Shown here: one piece after another, positions 30,843 to 42,526 of the stretch
Layout of the letters: every line of letters begins with the position of its first letter
How positions within the stretch are numbered: the first letter of the stretch is position 1
Source: Chitiniphilus purpureus
GTDB taxonomy: Bacteria; Pseudomonadota; Gammaproteobacteria; Burkholderiales; Chitinibacteraceae
Reading direction: 5' to 3'
Assembly (NCBI RefSeq): GCF_025642115.1
Contig: NZ_CP106753.1
Coordinates: 3,411,501 to 3,475,500, forward strand
DNA length: 64,000 nucleotides
The notes under the pieces: model-generated
The model's database searches: none
Told to the model about the DNA's origin: nothing
Seen by the model: the letters and a program-made list of their open reading frames with translations, nothing else
Made by a program: the position numbers and the translations under genes

Positions 30843-32882
30843 TCACCGTGGCAGCGCCACGCCGCCCAGCCACCACGTCAGCAACGCGATCGCGCCAAGG
30901 ATCATGGCGAAGGCGTAGTGGTAGATGTATCCCGTCTGCAGACGGCGCATCACGTTGGCGAAGAATCCGACCACCCTGGCGGAGCCGTTGACCATCAGTC
31001 CGTCGATCAGCAGCGCATCGCCCACCTTCCACAGCACGGTGCCAAGGCCACGGCCCAGGGCCGCAAAACCGTTGATGTACAGGTGATCCATGTAGTACTT
31101 CTGCTCAAGCAGCTTCCTTACGCCGATCGCACTGAAGACGCGGTCGAAAAGCTGTGGCAGCGCAGGTTTGAGCATGTAGAACAGGTAGGCGGCGGCGACA
31201 CCGGCGGCGGCCAGCCAGAACGGCAGCGTGGCAAAGGCATGCGTCCCCATGGCAAGGGCGTCGTGCGCGTGGTGGGCCACGGCCTGCATCGCCTTGTGCG
31301 CTCCGCCATCGACGAAGATCACACCGTTGAAGAAGCCGCCCGCCAGCATCGGCGCCATTGCCAGGCCACCGATCAGCACCGACGGGATGGCCAGCAGCAC
31401 CAGCGGCAGCGTCACCACCCAGGGCGACTCGTGCGGCTTGTCGTTCGGGCCGAGGCCGTGATGGTGGTCATCGCCATGGTCATCGTGGTGGTGATCATGG
31501 CCATGCTTGGCCGCCATCCAGCGCTCCTTGCCGTGGAACACCAGGAAATACATCCGGAACGAGTAGAACGCGGTCACGAACACACCGGCCACCACGGCGA
31601 AGTAGGCAAAGCCGGCCCCCGGCAACGTCGATGCGCCAACGGCGAGGATGATCGAATCCTTGGAATAGAAACCCGACAGGAACGGCGTGCCGATCAGCGC
31701 CAGCGAGCCGATCAGCGAGGTGAGCCAGGTGATGGGCATGTACTTGCGCAGGCCGCCCATGTTGCGGATGTCCTGATCGTGATGCATGCCGATGATCACC
31801 GAGCCTGCCGCCAGGAACAGCAGTGCCTTGAAGAAGGCATGGGTCATCAGGTGGAACACGGCGACCGAATAGGCCGACGCGCCCAGTGCCACGGTCATGT
31901 AGCCAAGCTGCGACAGCGTGGAATAGGCCACGACGCGCTTGATGTCGTTCTGGATGATGCCAAGCAGCCCCATGAACAGCGCGGTGATGGCGCCGATCAC
32001 CAGCACGAAGTTGAGTGCGGTGTCCGACAGCTCGAACATCGGCGACATGCGTGCCACCATGAAGATGCCGGCGGTGACCATGGTCGCCGCGTGGATCAGC
32101 GCCGAGATCGGGGTCGGGCCTTCCATCGAGTCCGGCAGCCACACGTGCAGCGGGAACTGCGCCGACTTGCCCATCGCGCCGACGAACAGCAGGATGCAGG
32201 TCACGGCCATCAACGACCAGGTATGGCCGGTCCACAGCGTGATGGTGGTGTCCTTGAGCTCCGGTGCCCGGGCGAACACCTCGGCATAGTCGAGGCTGCC
32301 GAAGTAGGCGAGCACGAGTCCGATGCCCAGGAGGAAGCCGAAATCACCGACGCGGTTGACCAGGAAGGCCTTGAGGTTGGCGAAGGTGGCGGTCGGGCGC
32401 TTGAACCAGAAGCCGATCAACAGGTAGGAGACGAGGCCCACCGCTTCCCAGCCGAAGAACAGCTGCACGAAGTTGTTCGCCATCACCAGCATCAGCATCG
32501 AGAAGGTGAACAGCGAGATGTAGCTGAAGAAGCGCTGGTAGCCCGGGTCCTCGTGCATGTAGCCAATGGTGTAGATGTGCACCATCAGCGAGACGAAGGT
32601 GACCACGCACATCATCATCGCGGTGAGGGTGTCGACCAGGAAGCCGACGTTGAAATCGATGCCGTTGATGCTCAGCCAGGTGTAGATGGTGCCGTTGTAC
32701 GGTTGCCCGCCCGACAGCAGGTGGTTGAGCACATAGGCGGAAAGCGCGAACGAGACCGCGACGCCACCGATGGTGACGCAGTGCGCGGCGCGCCGGCCGA
32801 TAGCCCAGCCGAAGAGACCCGCGAGGATGGCACCGAACAAGGGCGCAAGCGGAATCAGCAGGTAGATTGTTTTCATGTCCAT
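30843..32882 (-). CDS. nuoL: NADH-quinone oxidoreductase subunit L
   Basis: 679 aa, with antiporter-type helices, conserved GAMGKSAQFPLHVWLPDSME then GPTPISALIHAATMVTAGIF, and the long C-terminal helix region that runs along the membrane arm. A His/Asp-rich loop (HGHDHHHDDHGDDHHHG) is inserted before the last helices; a similar loop is known in several betaproteobacterial NuoL. The start could be the ATG at 32882 or two codons later. Confidence 0.97.
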   Translation of the reverse strand: MDMKTIYLLIPLAPLFGAILAGLFGWAIGRRAAHCVTIGGVAVSFALSAYVLNHLLSGGQPYNGTIYTWLSINGIDFNVGFLVDTLTAMMMCVVTFVSLMVHIYTIGYMHEDPGYQRFFSYISLFTFSMLMLVMANNFVQLFFGWEAVGLVSYLLIGFWFKRPTATFANLKAFLVNRVGDFGFLLGIGLVLAYFGSLDYAEVFARAPELKDTTITLWTGHTWSLMAVTCILLFVGAMGKSAQFPLHVWLPDSMEGPTPISALIHAATMVTAGIFMVARMSPMFELSDTALNFVLVIGAITALFMGLLGIIQNDIKRVVAYSTLSQLGYMTVALGASAYSVAVFHLMTHAFFKALLFLAAGSVIIGMHHDQDIRNMGGLRKYMPITWLTSLIGSLALIGTPFLSGFYSKDSIILAVGASTLPGAGFAYFAVVAGVFVTAFYSFRMYFLVFHGKERWMAAKHGHDHHHDDHGDDHHHGLGPNDKPHESPWVVTLPLVLLAIPSVLIGGLAMAPMLAGGFFNGVIFVDGGAHKAMQAVAHHAHDALAMGTHAFATLPFWLAAAGVAAAYLFYMLKPALPQLFDRVFSAIGVRKLLEQKYYMDHLYINGFAALGRGLGTVLWKVGDALLIDGLMVNGSARVVGFFANVMRRLQTGYIYHYAFAMILGAIALLTWWLGGVALPR

Positions 32883-32906
32883 TGCGTATACCCGTATGTT
32901 TTCCGG

Positions 32907-33212
32907 TTAGCCCTTGAGGTGATCAAGGTCTCTGACGTTGATCGAGCGCAGGTTACGGAACAGCACGACCAGGATCGCGAGGCCGATGGCCGATTCGGCC
33001 GCCGCCACGGTGAGGATGAAGAACACGAAGATCTGGCCGGCCGAGTCGCCCATGAACTGCGAGAACGCGATGAAGTTCATGTTGACCGCGAGCAGCATCA
33101 ATTCGATCGCCATCAGCAGCACGATCAGGTTCTTGCGGTTCATGAAGATGCCGAACACGGAGATCGCGAACAGGATCGCCGCCAGCACCAGATAGTGGTT
33201 GAGTGTCAGCAC
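32907..33212 (-). CDS. nuoK: NADH-quinone oxidoreductase subunit K
   Basis: 101 aa, three transmembrane helices, with the conserved membrane Glu residues in [16 protein letters not shown] and [16 protein letters not shown]. It belongs to the proton-translocating membrane arm and lies between nuoJ and nuoL. Confidence 0.97.
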   Translation of the reverse strand: MLTLNHYLVLAAILFAISVFGIFMNRKNLIVLLMAIELMLLAVNMNFIAFSQFMGDSAGQIFVFFILTVAAAESAIGLAILVVLFRNLRSINVRDLDHLKG

Positions 33213-33233
33213 AAGGGATTCCTTTTATCCGGA

Positions 33234-33869
33234 TCAGGTCTGCTGCTCGCCGTCGGGCTTGGGCGGCTCGAACGACGGCCTGGCTTCGGGCGCCATCTTG
33301 ACAAGACGCACGCGCTCGTCGCGCCCCACCTTGATCTGGTCGGCCGGGTTCAGGTACTTGGTCTGCTTGCGCTTTCTGAGCGTGAGCGCGATGGCGGCGA
33401 TCATCCCCACCAGCAACAGCGCCGCGGCCAGCTGGAACGGCAGGAAGTAGGTGGTGTAGATCTGCACACCCAGTTCACGCACATTGCTGTAGCCGGGAGC
33501 GGGCTCGGTCAATTGGGCGCCCGGCAGCTGGGCGGCCGGATGCAGCAGGATGGCCACCATCTCCGCGGCCATCAGCACCGCGACCACCGAGGCGACCGGC
33601 ACGAACTTCCAGAACCCCTTGCGCAGCTCCTCGAAGTTGATGTCGAGCATCATCACCACAAAGAGGAACAGCACCATCACCGCGCCGACGTAGACGACGA
33701 TCAGCGAGACGGCGAGGAATTCGGCCTGCATCAGCATCCACAGCATGGCGCCGGTGAAGAACGACAATACGAGATAGAGCGCGGCGTGCACCGGGTTCTT
33801 GGCGGTGATCACCATCAGGCCGGCAAACAGCAGCACAGCGCTGAACGCATAGAAAAGGACTTCGGTCAT
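33234..33869 (-). CDS. nuoJ: NADH-quinone oxidoreductase subunit J
   Basis: 211 aa, five helices; typical segments ITAKNPVHAALYLVLSFFTG and VSLIVVYVGAVMVLFLFVVM. The C-terminus is charged and cytoplasmic, ending Pro-rich. Part of the membrane arm junction with NuoA and NuoH. Confidence 0.97.
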   Translation of the reverse strand: MTEVLFYAFSAVLLFAGLMVITAKNPVHAALYLVLSFFTGAMLWMLMQAEFLAVSLIVVYVGAVMVLFLFVVMMLDINFEELRKGFWKFVPVASVVAVLMAAEMVAILLHPAAQLPGAQLTEPAPGYSNVRELGVQIYTTYFLPFQLAAALLLVGMIAAIALTLRKRKQTKYLNPADQIKVGRDERVRLVKMAPEARPSFEPPKPDGEQQT

Positions 33870-33884
33870 GGCGGATTCCTGTGC

Positions 33885-34376
33885 TTAGCGGTACTTGGCG
33901 TCGGCCGCCTTGCGCGCTGCGATCTCGGGTTCATACTTGTCGCCGATGGCCAGCAGCATGGGCTTGGTGTAATAGAGATCGCCGCGCTTCTCGCCGTGGT
34001 ATTCGAGGATGTGCGTCTCGACGATGGCGTCGACCGGACAGGCTTCCTCGCAGAAGCCGCAGAAGATGCACTTGGTCAGATCGATGTCGTAGCGGGTGGT
34101 ACGACGGGTGTTGTCGTCTTCGCGCGCTTCCGACTCGATGGTGATCGCCAGTGCCGGACACACCGCCTCGCACAGTTTGCAGGCGATGCAGCGCTCTTCG
34201 CCGTTGGCGTAGCGGCGCTGCGCATGCAGGCCGCGAAAGCGCGGGCTGAGCGGTGTCTTCTCTTCCGGGAACTGCACCGTGATCTTGCGCTGGAAGAAGT
34301 GGCGCCCGGTGAGCATCAGGCCCTTGACCAGCTCGACGAGCAGGAAGGTCTTGAAGAAATGATTGATTCGTTCCAT
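33885..34376 (-). CDS. nuoI: NADH-quinone oxidoreductase subunit I
   Basis: 163 aa with two 4Fe-4S motifs, [12 protein letters not shown] and [12 protein letters not shown], which carry electrons towards NuoB. Start [20 protein letters not shown] at 34376, the usual N-terminus; upstream codons overlap nuoH sequence in another frame. Confidence 0.97.
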   Translation of the reverse strand: MERINHFFKTFLLVELVKGLMLTGRHFFQRKITVQFPEEKTPLSPRFRGLHAQRRYANGEERCIACKLCEAVCPALAITIESEAREDDNTRRTTRYDIDLTKCIFCGFCEEACPVDAIVETHILEYHGEKRGDLYYTKPMLLAIGDKYEPEIAARKAADAKYR

Positions 34377-34387
34377 GGCTCGGATCC

Positions 34388-35434
34388 TTACTTCCACAGC
34401 GACAACGGGGTCTGCATCCAGGCGCCGACGAAGATGATCCACACCAGCGTGACCGGGATGAAGATCTTCCAACCGAGGCGCATCAACTGGTCATAGCGAT
34501 AGCGCGGGAAGGTGGCGCGGAACCACAGGAAGCAGAACAGCATGAAGGCGACCTTGAGCACCCACCACAGGAAGCTCGGGGCGCCGAGGAAACCCCAGCT
34601 CGCCGGGAACGGGCTCAGCCAGCCGCCGAGGAACATCACCGAGGTCAGCGCCGAGATCAGGATCATGTTCGCGTATTCGGCAAGGAAGAACAGCGCGAAG
34701 CTCATGCCCGAGTATTCGATCATGTGACCGGCGACGATCTCGGATTCGCCCTCGGTCACATCGAACGGCGCACGGTTGGTTTCGGCCACGCCAGCGATGA
34801 AGTAGACAACGAACAGCGGCATCAGCGGGATCAGGTTCCAGCTCAGGATCGAGCCGCCAGCGATGCCCTGCCCCTGCTGGTTCACGATCTCGGTGAGGTT
34901 GAGCGAGCCGGACACCATGATCACGCCGATCAGCGCGAAGCCCATCGCCAGCTCATACGAGATCACCTGCGCCGCGGCGCGCATCGCGCCAAGGAAGGCG
35001 TACTTGGAGTTCGATGCCCAGCCGGCCAGGATCACGCCGTACACGCCCATCGAGGTGATGGCCATTACGTACAGCAGCCCCACGTTCACATCGGCGAGCA
35101 CGAAGCCCGGGTAGAACGGCACCACGGCCCAGGCGGCCAGCGCCGGCACCAGCACCCAGACCGGGGCCAGGAAGAACAGGCCCTTGCTCGACGCCGAAGG
35201 GGCGATGATCTCCTTGAGCAACAGCTTCACGCCGTCGGCGATCGGCTGCAGCAGCCCGAAGGGTCCGACGCGGTTGGGACCGATCCGGATCTGCATGTAG
35301 CCGATCACCTTGCGCTCGGCCAGCGTCAGGTAGGCCACCGCGCCCATCAGCGGCGCGACGATGCAGACGATCTTGAGCAGCGTCCACACCACATAGCCCA
35401 ACTCGGCGCCCAGATAGCTTTGCAACAGTTCCAT
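34388..35434 (-). CDS. nuoH: NADH-quinone oxidoreductase subunit H
   Basis: 348 aa, eight helices. Contains [20 protein letters not shown] and [20 protein letters not shown], the quinone-site loops next to NuoB/NuoD. Start [15 protein letters not shown] at 35434; the track upstream is antisense to nothing but overlaps the nuoG end and is not coding. Confidence 0.97.
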   Translation of the reverse strand: MELLQSYLGAELGYVVWTLLKIVCIVAPLMGAVAYLTLAERKVIGYMQIRIGPNRVGPFGLLQPIADGVKLLLKEIIAPSASSKGLFFLAPVWVLVPALAAWAVVPFYPGFVLADVNVGLLYVMAITSMGVYGVILAGWASNSKYAFLGAMRAAAQVISYELAMGFALIGVIMVSGSLNLTEIVNQQGQGIAGGSILSWNLIPLMPLFVVYFIAGVAETNRAPFDVTEGESEIVAGHMIEYSGMSFALFFLAEYANMILISALTSVMFLGGWLSPFPASWGFLGAPSFLWWVLKVAFMLFCFLWFRATFPRYRYDQLMRLGWKIFIPVTLVWIIFVGAWMQTPLSLWK

Positions 35435-35447
35435 CGTGTCGTCGTCC

Positions 35448-37757
35448 TTATGCCTGGGCCGCGCCGACCGGGCCGATGAAGGCACCCAGTGCGCGCGTGA
35501 GCGGGTGGTTGGCCGGTACGCGCAGCACGTCGTCCAGCAGGCCGTCGTCCAGTGCGACATCGAGCGTGGCAACGCCCTCGCCCTGCTTCACCTGGGCCTT
35601 GCCGCCCACCGACAGACCGAGCTTCGCGAGCGTCGCAGCATTGGCCTTCAGGCAGCTTGCGACCTGCGCGTCGGTGGTGGCCTGCAGCGCCGGGGCACGA
35701 CGGGTCAGCATGTCGAGCTGGTAGATCGGCACTTCACCGAGCCGCACGAGGCCGCCTGCAACCTGCGCCTTGACGGGCACCGGCGTGGCCAGCGCGTTGG
35801 ACAGCCTGGCGGTCAGATCACCGGTCAGCGCCAGATCGCGCACTTCCTCGGAGCTGTTGAAGTTGAAGTTCTCAAGGCCGAGCAGATTGCCGAGCACCCG
35901 CAACACCTTCCAGGCCGGCCGGGTCTCGCCAAGCGGACGCACCACGCCGTTGAAGCTCTGTGCCACCCCTTCCATGTTGACGAAGGTGCCGGCGGTCTCG
36001 GAGAACGGCGACACCGGCAGGATCACGTCGGCGTGCTCCAGTGCGCAGCTGCCGAAGCTGGAGAGTGCGACGACCATGTCCGCGCCCTGCACCGCGGCCA
36101 GCGCCTCGGCACCGTTGGCGGTATCGAATTCGACCTCGGCGTTGAGCAGCACGTAAGCCTTCCTGGGCCGGGCGAACAGATTGCCGGCACCGGTGGCACC
36201 GACCAGCTGCGCCCCGACGGCGTTGGCTGCGGTGGCCAGCACGCCCAGCTTGGCGCCGAGCGCGTCGGCGAGTGCAGCGGCGGCAGCGTACAACTCGGCG
36301 TAACGGGGATGCTGCTGTGCCAGGTTGCCCAGCACGATGGCGGCCCTTTCCTTGCCCTCGAAGGTCGCGGCGACAGCGCGCGCGGCCTCGGTGACCTCGA
36401 CACCGGCAAGGTCGATGTGTGCCGGGATGGCGGTGCCGCGGGTCTCGGCCACGGCCTTGAGCACCGCCAGCACCCCTTCGACCAGTTGATCCGGGCGCAC
36501 CACCAGTTGACCGGCCAACGTGGTCAGCAGATCGTCGGCATGCGGGTTGACCATCAACAGCCGGGCACCCTTCTTCACCGCCTGACGCAGACGCTGCGCC
36601 AGCAGCGGCTGCTCCTTGCGCAACGTGGAACCGACCACCAGCACCGCCTCGCTGCCGACGAAGTCGACAACGGACTGCCCCAGCCAGGTCACGCCCTGGG
36701 TCTTGAGGCTGAAGTCGGCGGCTCGCAGCCGGGCCTCGACATTCTGGCTGCCCAGACCGGCGAACAGTTGCTTGAGCAGATACAGCTCTTCGACGGTGGC
36801 GTGCTCGGTCGCGACCGCGGCGATGCTGTCGGCGCCATGGTTGGCGACGATATCCTTCAAGCCATTGACCACGTATTCGAGCGCGGTCTGCCAATCGGCC
36901 TCCTGCCACACGCCGCCCTGCTTGATCAACGGACGGGTGAGACGCTCCTCCGAATTGAGCGCTTCGTAGCTGAAGCGGTCACGGTCGGCGATCCAGCATT
37001 CGTTGATCGCTTCGTTTTCCAGCGGCAGCACGCGCTTGACCCGGTGATCCTTGACCTGGACCACGAGGTTGGCACCCAGGCCATCGTGCGGGCTGACCGA
37101 CTTGCGGCGCGACAATTCCCAGGTACGGGCGCTGTAGCGGAACGGCTTGCTGGTCAGCGCGCCGACCGGGCACAGATCGATCACATTGCCGGAGATTTCC
37201 GAATCGACGGTCTTGCCGATGAAGGTCATCACCTCGGTGTGCTCGCCGCGGCCGGGCATGCCCAGCTCCTGGTAGCCGGCGATCTCTTCGGTGAAACGCA
37301 CGCAGCGGCTGCAATGGATGCAGCGCGTCATGTCGGTGGAGATCAATGGGCCCAGGTTCTTGTTGGGCACCACCCGCTTTTCTTCTTCGTAGCGGGACGA
37401 GGATTGGCCATAGCCGACCGCGAGATCCTGCAACTGGCATTCGCCACCCTGGTCACAGATCGGGCAGTCGAGCGGATGGTTGATCAGCAGGAACTCCATC
37501 ACCCCCTTCTGCGCCTTCACCGCCATGTCGGAGTGGGTGTAGACCTTCATCCCGTCGGTGACGGGCGTGGCACAGGCCGGCAGTGGCTTGGGGGCCTTTT
37601 CCACCTGCACGAGGCACATGCGGCAGTTGGCCGCGATCGACAGTTTCTTGTGGTAGCAGAAATGCGGGATGTGCACGCCGACCGAATTGGCCGCGTCCAT
37701 CACCGTGCTGCCGCCCGGCACTGTCAGTTTCTTACCGTCGATTTCGATTTCGAGCAT
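35448..37757 (-). CDS. nuoG: NADH-quinone oxidoreductase subunit G
   Basis: 769 aa. N-terminal ferredoxin domain with Cys in [17 protein letters not shown] and CATPV (2Fe-2S), His-ligated cluster region [40 protein letters not shown] and a degenerate molybdopterin-type C-terminal domain. Transfers electrons through the peripheral arm. Confidence 0.97.
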   Translation of the reverse strand: MLEIEIDGKKLTVPGGSTVMDAANSVGVHIPHFCYHKKLSIAANCRMCLVQVEKAPKPLPACATPVTDGMKVYTHSDMAVKAQKGVMEFLLINHPLDCPICDQGGECQLQDLAVGYGQSSSRYEEEKRVVPNKNLGPLISTDMTRCIHCSRCVRFTEEIAGYQELGMPGRGEHTEVMTFIGKTVDSEISGNVIDLCPVGALTSKPFRYSARTWELSRRKSVSPHDGLGANLVVQVKDHRVKRVLPLENEAINECWIADRDRFSYEALNSEERLTRPLIKQGGVWQEADWQTALEYVVNGLKDIVANHGADSIAAVATEHATVEELYLLKQLFAGLGSQNVEARLRAADFSLKTQGVTWLGQSVVDFVGSEAVLVVGSTLRKEQPLLAQRLRQAVKKGARLLMVNPHADDLLTTLAGQLVVRPDQLVEGVLAVLKAVAETRGTAIPAHIDLAGVEVTEAARAVAATFEGKERAAIVLGNLAQQHPRYAELYAAAAALADALGAKLGVLATAANAVGAQLVGATGAGNLFARPRKAYVLLNAEVEFDTANGAEALAAVQGADMVVALSSFGSCALEHADVILPVSPFSETAGTFVNMEGVAQSFNGVVRPLGETRPAWKVLRVLGNLLGLENFNFNSSEEVRDLALTGDLTARLSNALATPVPVKAQVAGGLVRLGEVPIYQLDMLTRRAPALQATTDAQVASCLKANAATLAKLGLSVGGKAQVKQGEGVATLDVALDDGLLDDVLRVPANHPLTRALGAFIGPVGAAQA

Positions 37758-37816
37758 ATCGATTCGATCCCAATTGCAAAGTCTTTGGCGAACCCGAGAA
37801 AGCCGCCCGGCGCGAT

Positions 37817-39106
37817 TCAGTAGCCGGGCACCAGGCAGTTCTTGTGTTCGATGTGGTGTTCGAATTCAGCACGGAAATGCTTGAGCATCCCCTGGACCGG
37901 CATCACCGCGGCATCGCCCAGCGCGCAGATGGTGCGCCCGGCGATATTGGCCCCCACCGACAACAGCAGGTCCAGGTCCTCCGGACGGCCCTCGCCGTGT
38001 TCGATGCGATGCACCACGCGGTACAGCCAGCCGGTGCCTTCGCGGCACGGCGTGCATTGGCCGCACGATTCTTCGAAATAGAAGTACGACAGACGCTCCA
38101 GCGCCTTGACCATGCAGACGGTCTCATCCATCACGATCACCGCGCCCGAGCCCAGCATCGAACCGGCCTTGGCGATCGAGTCGTAGTCCATCGTGCATTG
38201 CATCATGATGTCGGCCGGCAACACCGGGGCGGACGAACCGCCGGGAATCACCGCCTTGAGCTTCTTGCCGCCGCGCATGCCGCCGCACATCTCCAGCAGC
38301 TCCGGGAATGGCGTGCCGAGCGGGATCTCGTAGTTGCCAGGACGATTGACATGGCCGGAGACCGAAAAGAGCTTGGTGCCACCGTTGTTGGGCTTGCCAA
38401 GTTCGAGGAACTTCTGCCCGCCTTCGCGGATGATGTATGGCACCGAGGCGAAGGTCTCGGTGTTGTTGATGGTGGTCGGCTTGCCATAGAGGCCGAAACT
38501 GGCCGGGAACGGCGGCTTGAAGCGCGGCTGCCCCTTCTTGCCCTCGAGCGACTCCAGCAGCGCGGTCTCCTCGCCGCAGATGTAGGCGCCATAGCCATGG
38601 TGCCCGTGCAGCTGGAAACAGAAATTCGTGCCGAGGATGTTGTCGCCGAGAAAGCCCGCGGCGCGTGCCTCTTCCAGCGCGGCCTCGAAACGCTCATAGG
38701 CTTCGAACACCTCTCCATGGATGTAGTTGTACCCGACGGTGATACCCATCGCGAACCCGCCGATGATCATGCCTTCGATCAGCGCATGCGGATTGTTGAC
38801 GATGATGTCCAGGTCCTTGAAGGTGCCCGGCTCGCCTTCGTCGGTGTTGCACACCAGGTACTTCTGACCGGGGAAGTTGCGCGGCATGAACGACCACTTC
38901 AACCCGGTGGGAAAGCCCGCGCCGCCACGGCCACGCAGGCTGGAGGTCTTCATCTCGGCGATGATCTCGTCCTGCGTCATGCCCCCCTGCAGGATCTTCT
39001 TGAGCGCGGCGTAACCGCCACGGGCCATGTAAGCGTCGATCTTCCAGCTGTTCGGATCGTCGAAATCGACGCCCTCGAACACGACGCCCTTCACGTATAC
39101 GGTCAT
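37817..39106 (-). CDS. nuoF: NADH-quinone oxidoreductase subunit F
   Basis: 429 aa. NADH/FMN-binding subunit: [35 protein letters not shown] and the 4Fe-4S motif [10 protein letters not shown]. It accepts hydride from NADH. One base separates it from nuoE's stop. Confidence 0.98.
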   Translation of the reverse strand: MTVYVKGVVFEGVDFDDPNSWKIDAYMARGGYAALKKILQGGMTQDEIIAEMKTSSLRGRGGAGFPTGLKWSFMPRNFPGQKYLVCNTDEGEPGTFKDLDIIVNNPHALIEGMIIGGFAMGITVGYNYIHGEVFEAYERFEAALEEARAAGFLGDNILGTNFCFQLHGHHGYGAYICGEETALLESLEGKKGQPRFKPPFPASFGLYGKPTTINNTETFASVPYIIREGGQKFLELGKPNNGGTKLFSVSGHVNRPGNYEIPLGTPFPELLEMCGGMRGGKKLKAVIPGGSSAPVLPADIMMQCTMDYDSIAKAGSMLGSGAVIVMDETVCMVKALERLSYFYFEESCGQCTPCREGTGWLYRVVHRIEHGEGRPEDLDLLLSVGANIAGRTICALGDAAVMPVQGMLKHFRAEFEHHIEHKNCLVPGY

Positions 39107-39107
39107 G

Positions 39108-39581
39108 TTATTCGAGCTCCGCCAGTTTCTTGTCGATCGCCTCGGGCGTCATGTGGTTGCACATGGTGTGGTTGTTCACCAGCATCACCGGTGCATAGCC
39201 ACAGGCGCCCATGCATTCGCCTTCCACCAGAGTGAAACGCCCGTCCTCGGTGGTCTCGCCATAGCCGACACCCAGCTTCTGCTGCAGGTATCTGCCGGCG
39301 TCAGCGCCGCCGGAGAGGGCACAGGGCAGATTGGTGCAGACGGTGAGCTTGTGTCGCCCCACCGGCTTGCGGTCGAACATGTTGTAGAAGGTAGCGACCT
39401 CGTAGGCCGCCACCGGGGCGATGCCGATGTAGCTCGCCACGTACTCGATCAGTTCATTGGTCAGCCAGCGGTGCTCGGTCTGGGCGATGCGCAGAGCGCT
39501 CATCGTCGCGCTGCGGCGCTGGTCCGCCGGGTACTTCGCGAGTTCCCGGTCGATTTGCGCGAGGGATTCCGGGGTAAGCAT
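39108..39581 (-). CDS. nuoE: NADH-quinone oxidoreductase subunit E
   Basis: 157 aa, thioredoxin-like fold with 2Fe-2S ligands in [10 protein letters not shown] and CMGACGYAP. Forms the NADH-dehydrogenase module with NuoF. Its start overlaps the nuoD stop (39581). Confidence 0.97.
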   Translation of the reverse strand: MLTPESLAQIDRELAKYPADQRRSATMSALRIAQTEHRWLTNELIEYVASYIGIAPVAAYEVATFYNMFDRKPVGRHKLTVCTNLPCALSGGADAGRYLQQKLGVGYGETTEDGRFTLVEGECMGACGYAPVMLVNNHTMCNHMTPEAIDKKLAELE

Positions 39582-40837
39582 TAGCGGTCGATCTCCCCAA
39601 AAACGATGTCCTGCGTGCCGATGATGGCGACCACGTCGGCCAGCATGTGGCCGCGCGCCATCTCGTCAAGGGCGGCCAGATGCGCGAACCCCGGGGCGCG
39701 GATCTTCAGGCGGTATGGCTTGTTGGCGCCATCGGACACCATGTAGATGCCGAATTCGCCCTTCGGGTGCTCGACGGCGGCATAGGCCTCGCCTTCGGGC
39801 ACGTGCATGCCTTCAGTGAAGAGCTTGAAGTGGTGGATCAGCTCTTCCATGTTGGATTTCATATCCAGGCGCGAGGGCGGCGCCACCTTGTGATCGTCCA
39901 CGATCACCGGGCCTGGGTTCTGGCGCAGCCAATCCACACACTGCTTGACGATGCGATTGGATTGGCGCATTTCCTCGATGCGGACCAGGTAACGGTCGTA
40001 GCAGTCGCCATTCCTGCCGATCGGGATGTCGAAATCGAGCTGGTCGTACACTTCGTAGGGCTGCTTCTTGCGCAGATCCCACTGCACCCCCGAACCACGC
40101 AGCATCGGCCCGGTCAGGCCCAGCGCCATCGCGCGCTCGGGCGTCAGCACGCCGATGCCCACCGTGCGCTGCTTCCAGATACGGTTGTCGGTGAGCAGCG
40201 TCTCGTACTCGTCGACATAGGTCGGGAAGCGCTTGGTGAAATCCTCTATGAAGTCGAGCAGCGAACCTTCGCGGTTGCTGTTGAGCCTCCTGATCGCGTC
40301 GGCATTGCGCACCTTGGAGGCCTGGTACTTGGGCATCACCTCGGGCAGGTCGCGGTAGACACCGCCCGGACGGTAGTAGGCCGCATGCATGCGCGCGCCT
40401 GACACCGCCTCGTAGCAGTCCATCAGGTCTTCGCGCTCGCGGAAGGCATACAGGAAGACGGTCATCGCGCCGCAATCAAGGCCGTGCGCGCCGATCCACA
40501 TCAGGTGGTTCAGGATGCGGGTGATCTCGTCGAACATCACCCGGATGTATTGCGCGCGCACCGGCACCTGGATGCCGGCGAGCTTTTCGATCGCCATCAC
40601 ATAGGCGTGCTCGTTGGACATCATCGACACATAGTCGAGGCGGTCCATGTATGGCAGCGACTGGATGAAGGTCTTGGTTTCGGCCAGCTTCTCGGTGGCG
40701 CGATGCAACAGGCCGATATGCGGGTCGGCGCGCTCCACCACTTCGCCATCGAGTTCCAACACCAGACGCAGCACACCGTGCGCGGCCGGGTGCTGCGGGC
40801 CGAAGTTCAGCGTGTAGTTACGGATTTCAGCGGCCAC
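39581..40837 (-). CDS. nuoD: NADH-quinone oxidoreductase subunit D
   Basis: 418 aa. Conserved [40 protein letters not shown] and the NiFe-hydrogenase-like quinone site. Start GTG at 40837 with GGAG upstream gives [13 protein letters not shown]; it overlaps the 3' end of nuoC by 11 bases. The longer frame (40876) is nuoC shadow. Confidence 0.97.
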   Translation of the reverse strand: MAAEIRNYTLNFGPQHPAAHGVLRLVLELDGEVVERADPHIGLLHRATEKLAETKTFIQSLPYMDRLDYVSMMSNEHAYVMAIEKLAGIQVPVRAQYIRVMFDEITRILNHLMWIGAHGLDCGAMTVFLYAFREREDLMDCYEAVSGARMHAAYYRPGGVYRDLPEVMPKYQASKVRNADAIRRLNSNREGSLLDFIEDFTKRFPTYVDEYETLLTDNRIWKQRTVGIGVLTPERAMALGLTGPMLRGSGVQWDLRKKQPYEVYDQLDFDIPIGRNGDCYDRYLVRIEEMRQSNRIVKQCVDWLRQNPGPVIVDDHKVAPPSRLDMKSNMEELIHHFKLFTEGMHVPEGEAYAAVEHPKGEFGIYMVSDGANKPYRLKIRAPGFAHLAALDEMARGHMLADVVAIIGTQDIVFGEIDR

Positions 40838-41420
40838 CGTAATTCTCCTCGCGAATGATGCGCGGCGTGACTTCACGCGGCTCGATGGTGACAGGCTGGT
40901 AGATCACCCGACCCTGCTCGGGGTCGTAGCGCATCTCGACGTAGCCGGACACCGGGAAGTCCTTGCGGAACGGATGGCCGACGAAGCCGTAGTCGGTCAG
41001 GATGCGGCGCAGATCCGGATGCCCTTCGAACACGATGCCGAACAGGTCGAACGCCTCGCGCTCGTACCAGTTCAGCCCCGGCCACACCTCGACCATGCTG
41101 GGAATCACCGGGAAGTCATCGTCGGGGCAATACACACGTACGCGTAGGCGCACATTGTGGGCATAGGAAATCAGGTGGTAGACGGCGGCAAAGCGCGGCC
41201 CTTCCCACAGGCCGTCGCGGTAGGCGCTGTAGTCGACCCCACAGACGTCGAGGGCGCTTTCGAAGCGCAACCCATCGCGCAGCTGCAATGCCGTCGCCAT
41301 CCAGGTCGCGGCCGGCACGTCGATGGTCACCTCGTCGAGCGCCACCTTGAGCGACGCGATGGCGGATGCGGGCAGCTGGGCGCGCAGAGTGTCGACCAGG
41401 GTATTGAGCGTCATCGTCAT
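40827..41420 (-). CDS. nuoC: NADH-quinone oxidoreductase subunit C
   Basis: 197 aa, with [40 protein letters not shown] and a C-terminal [20 protein letters not shown]. Stabilises the quinone-reducing module with NuoD. Start MTMTLNTL at 41420 with GAGGTG seven bases upstream; an ATG two codons later is possible. Confidence 0.96.
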   Translation of the reverse strand: MTMTLNTLVDTLRAQLPASAIASLKVALDEVTIDVPAATWMATALQLRDGLRFESALDVCGVDYSAYRDGLWEGPRFAAVYHLISYAHNVRLRVRVYCPDDDFPVIPSMVEVWPGLNWYEREAFDLFGIVFEGHPDLRRILTDYGFVGHPFRKDFPVSGYVEMRYDPEQGRVIYQPVTIEPREVTPRIIREENYGGR

Positions 41421-41427
41421 GGTCACC

Positions 41428-41931
41428 TCAGGCGCGCGACGCCACGGGCGTCTTGCCACGGGCGATGGTATTGGTGCGCTTGATCTTGTTCTGCAGCTGG
41501 ATCAGCCCGTAGAGCAACGCCTCGGCAGTCGGGGGACAGCCAGGCACATAGACATCGACCGGGACGATGCGATCGCAGCCGCGCACCACCGAGTACGAGT
41601 AGTGGTAGTAGCCACCACCATTGGCACAGGAGCCCATCGAAAGCACCCAGCGCGGCTCGGGCATCTGGTCGTAGACCTTGCGCAGCGCCGGTGCCATCTT
41701 GTTGCACAGCGTGCCGGCGACGATCATCAGATCGGATTGGCGCGGGCTGGGGCGGAACACGATGCCGAAACGGTCCAGATCGTAGCGCGCGGCACCCGCG
41801 TGCATCATCTCGACCGCGCAACAGGCGAGCCCGAAGGTCATCGGCCACAGCGAACCGGTGCGGGTCCAGTTGACCACGGTATCGACCGTGGTGGTGATAA
41901 ATCCTTTTTCGAGGCTTTGAGCTTGCATCAT
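41428..41931 (-). CDS. nuoB: NADH-quinone oxidoreductase subunit B
   Basis: 167 aa. Ligands of the terminal 4Fe-4S cluster N2 in [16 protein letters not shown] and [10 protein letters not shown]. Two tandem ATG codons (41931, 41928) overlap the nuoA stop; either may be used. Confidence 0.97.
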   Translation of the reverse strand: MMQAQSLEKGFITTTVDTVVNWTRTGSLWPMTFGLACCAVEMMHAGAARYDLDRFGIVFRPSPRQSDLMIVAGTLCNKMAPALRKVYDQMPEPRWVLSMGSCANGGGYYHYSYSVVRGCDRIVPVDVYVPGCPPTAEALLYGLIQLQNKIKRTNTIARGKTPVASRA

Positions 41932-42296
41932 TCCCACTCCAGCGCGCCTTTCATCCACTCGTAGACAAACCCGACCACGAGCACTGCGAGGAAAATCATC
42001 ATGGACAGGAACCCAAAGAGACCGATGTCCTCCAACACCACCGCCCAGGGCACGAGGAAGGCCACTTCAAGGTCAAACAGGATGAACAGGATGGCAACGA
42101 GGTAGTACCGCACGTCGAACTGCATGCGGGCGTCTTCGAAGGCCTCGAAGCCGCACTCGTAAGGAGAGAGTTTTTCCGGGTCCGGTCTGCTGGTGCCGAG
42201 CACTTTGCTCACCCCCCAGCCCAGCATCATCGGCAAGACACCTACGACCACGCCCACCGCCAGGAACAGCAGTATGGGGAAATAGTTCTGCAGCAT
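41928..42296 (-). CDS. nuoA: NADH-quinone oxidoreductase subunit A
   Basis: 122 aa, three helices, with [20 protein letters not shown] and [20 protein letters not shown]. First gene of the 14-gene nuo operon, downstream of tRNA-Leu and its terminator; the promoter should lie in the AT-rich stretch 42297-42370, where I can pick out no clear -35/-10 pair. Confidence 0.97.
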   Translation of the reverse strand: MLQNYFPILLFLAVGVVVGVLPMMLGWGVSKVLGTSRPDPEKLSPYECGFEAFEDARMQFDVRYYLVAILFILFDLEVAFLVPWAVVLEDIGLFGFLSMMIFLAVLVVGFVYEWMKGALEWE

Positions 42297-42370
42297 TCGG
42301 ATCCCCGATCAAATGACAACAAAAAGTAAGGCAGTCGAAAATTATTATTATTTATGACGTTCGATCGTAA

Positions 42371-42393
42371 AAACGCCGGGAGGTCCCGGCGTC
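42371..42393 (-). terminator. Terminator after tRNA-Leu(GAG)
   Basis: ACGCCGGGA (42374-42382) and TCCCGGCGT (42385-42393), a 9-bp stem with a two-base loop. On the minus strand it is followed by TTTTT, ending the secG-tRNA-Leu transcript before nuoA. Confidence 0.85.
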
Positions 42394-42411
42394 TTTGAAT
42401 CGAATCGTTAT

Positions 42412-42495
42412 GGTGCCGACAGTGAGACTCGAACTCACACGGCCGCAGCCACTACCCCCTCAAGATAGCGTGTCTACCAATTCCACCATGTCGGC
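42412..42495 (-). tRNA. tRNA-Leu (GAG)
   Basis: 84-nt class II tRNA on the minus strand: GCCGACA acceptor, D arm GGTAGACACG, anticodon loop TTGAGGG (anticodon GAG), long variable arm, TGTCGGC plus ACCA. A tRNA-Leu(GAG) after secG is conserved in many proteobacteria. Confidence 0.95.
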
Positions 42496-42526
42496 ATGCA
42501 GTTTCAATTCGCCCGGATCGAGAAGC

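Noticed and set aside
30918..34496. Plus-strand ORF of 1192 aa across nuoL-nuoI, and similar long frames opposite nuoG, nuoF, nuoN and thrS
   Set aside because: Antisense shadows of GC-rich genes; composition is Arg/His/Gln-rich and matches no family, while the minus-strand genes are clear.
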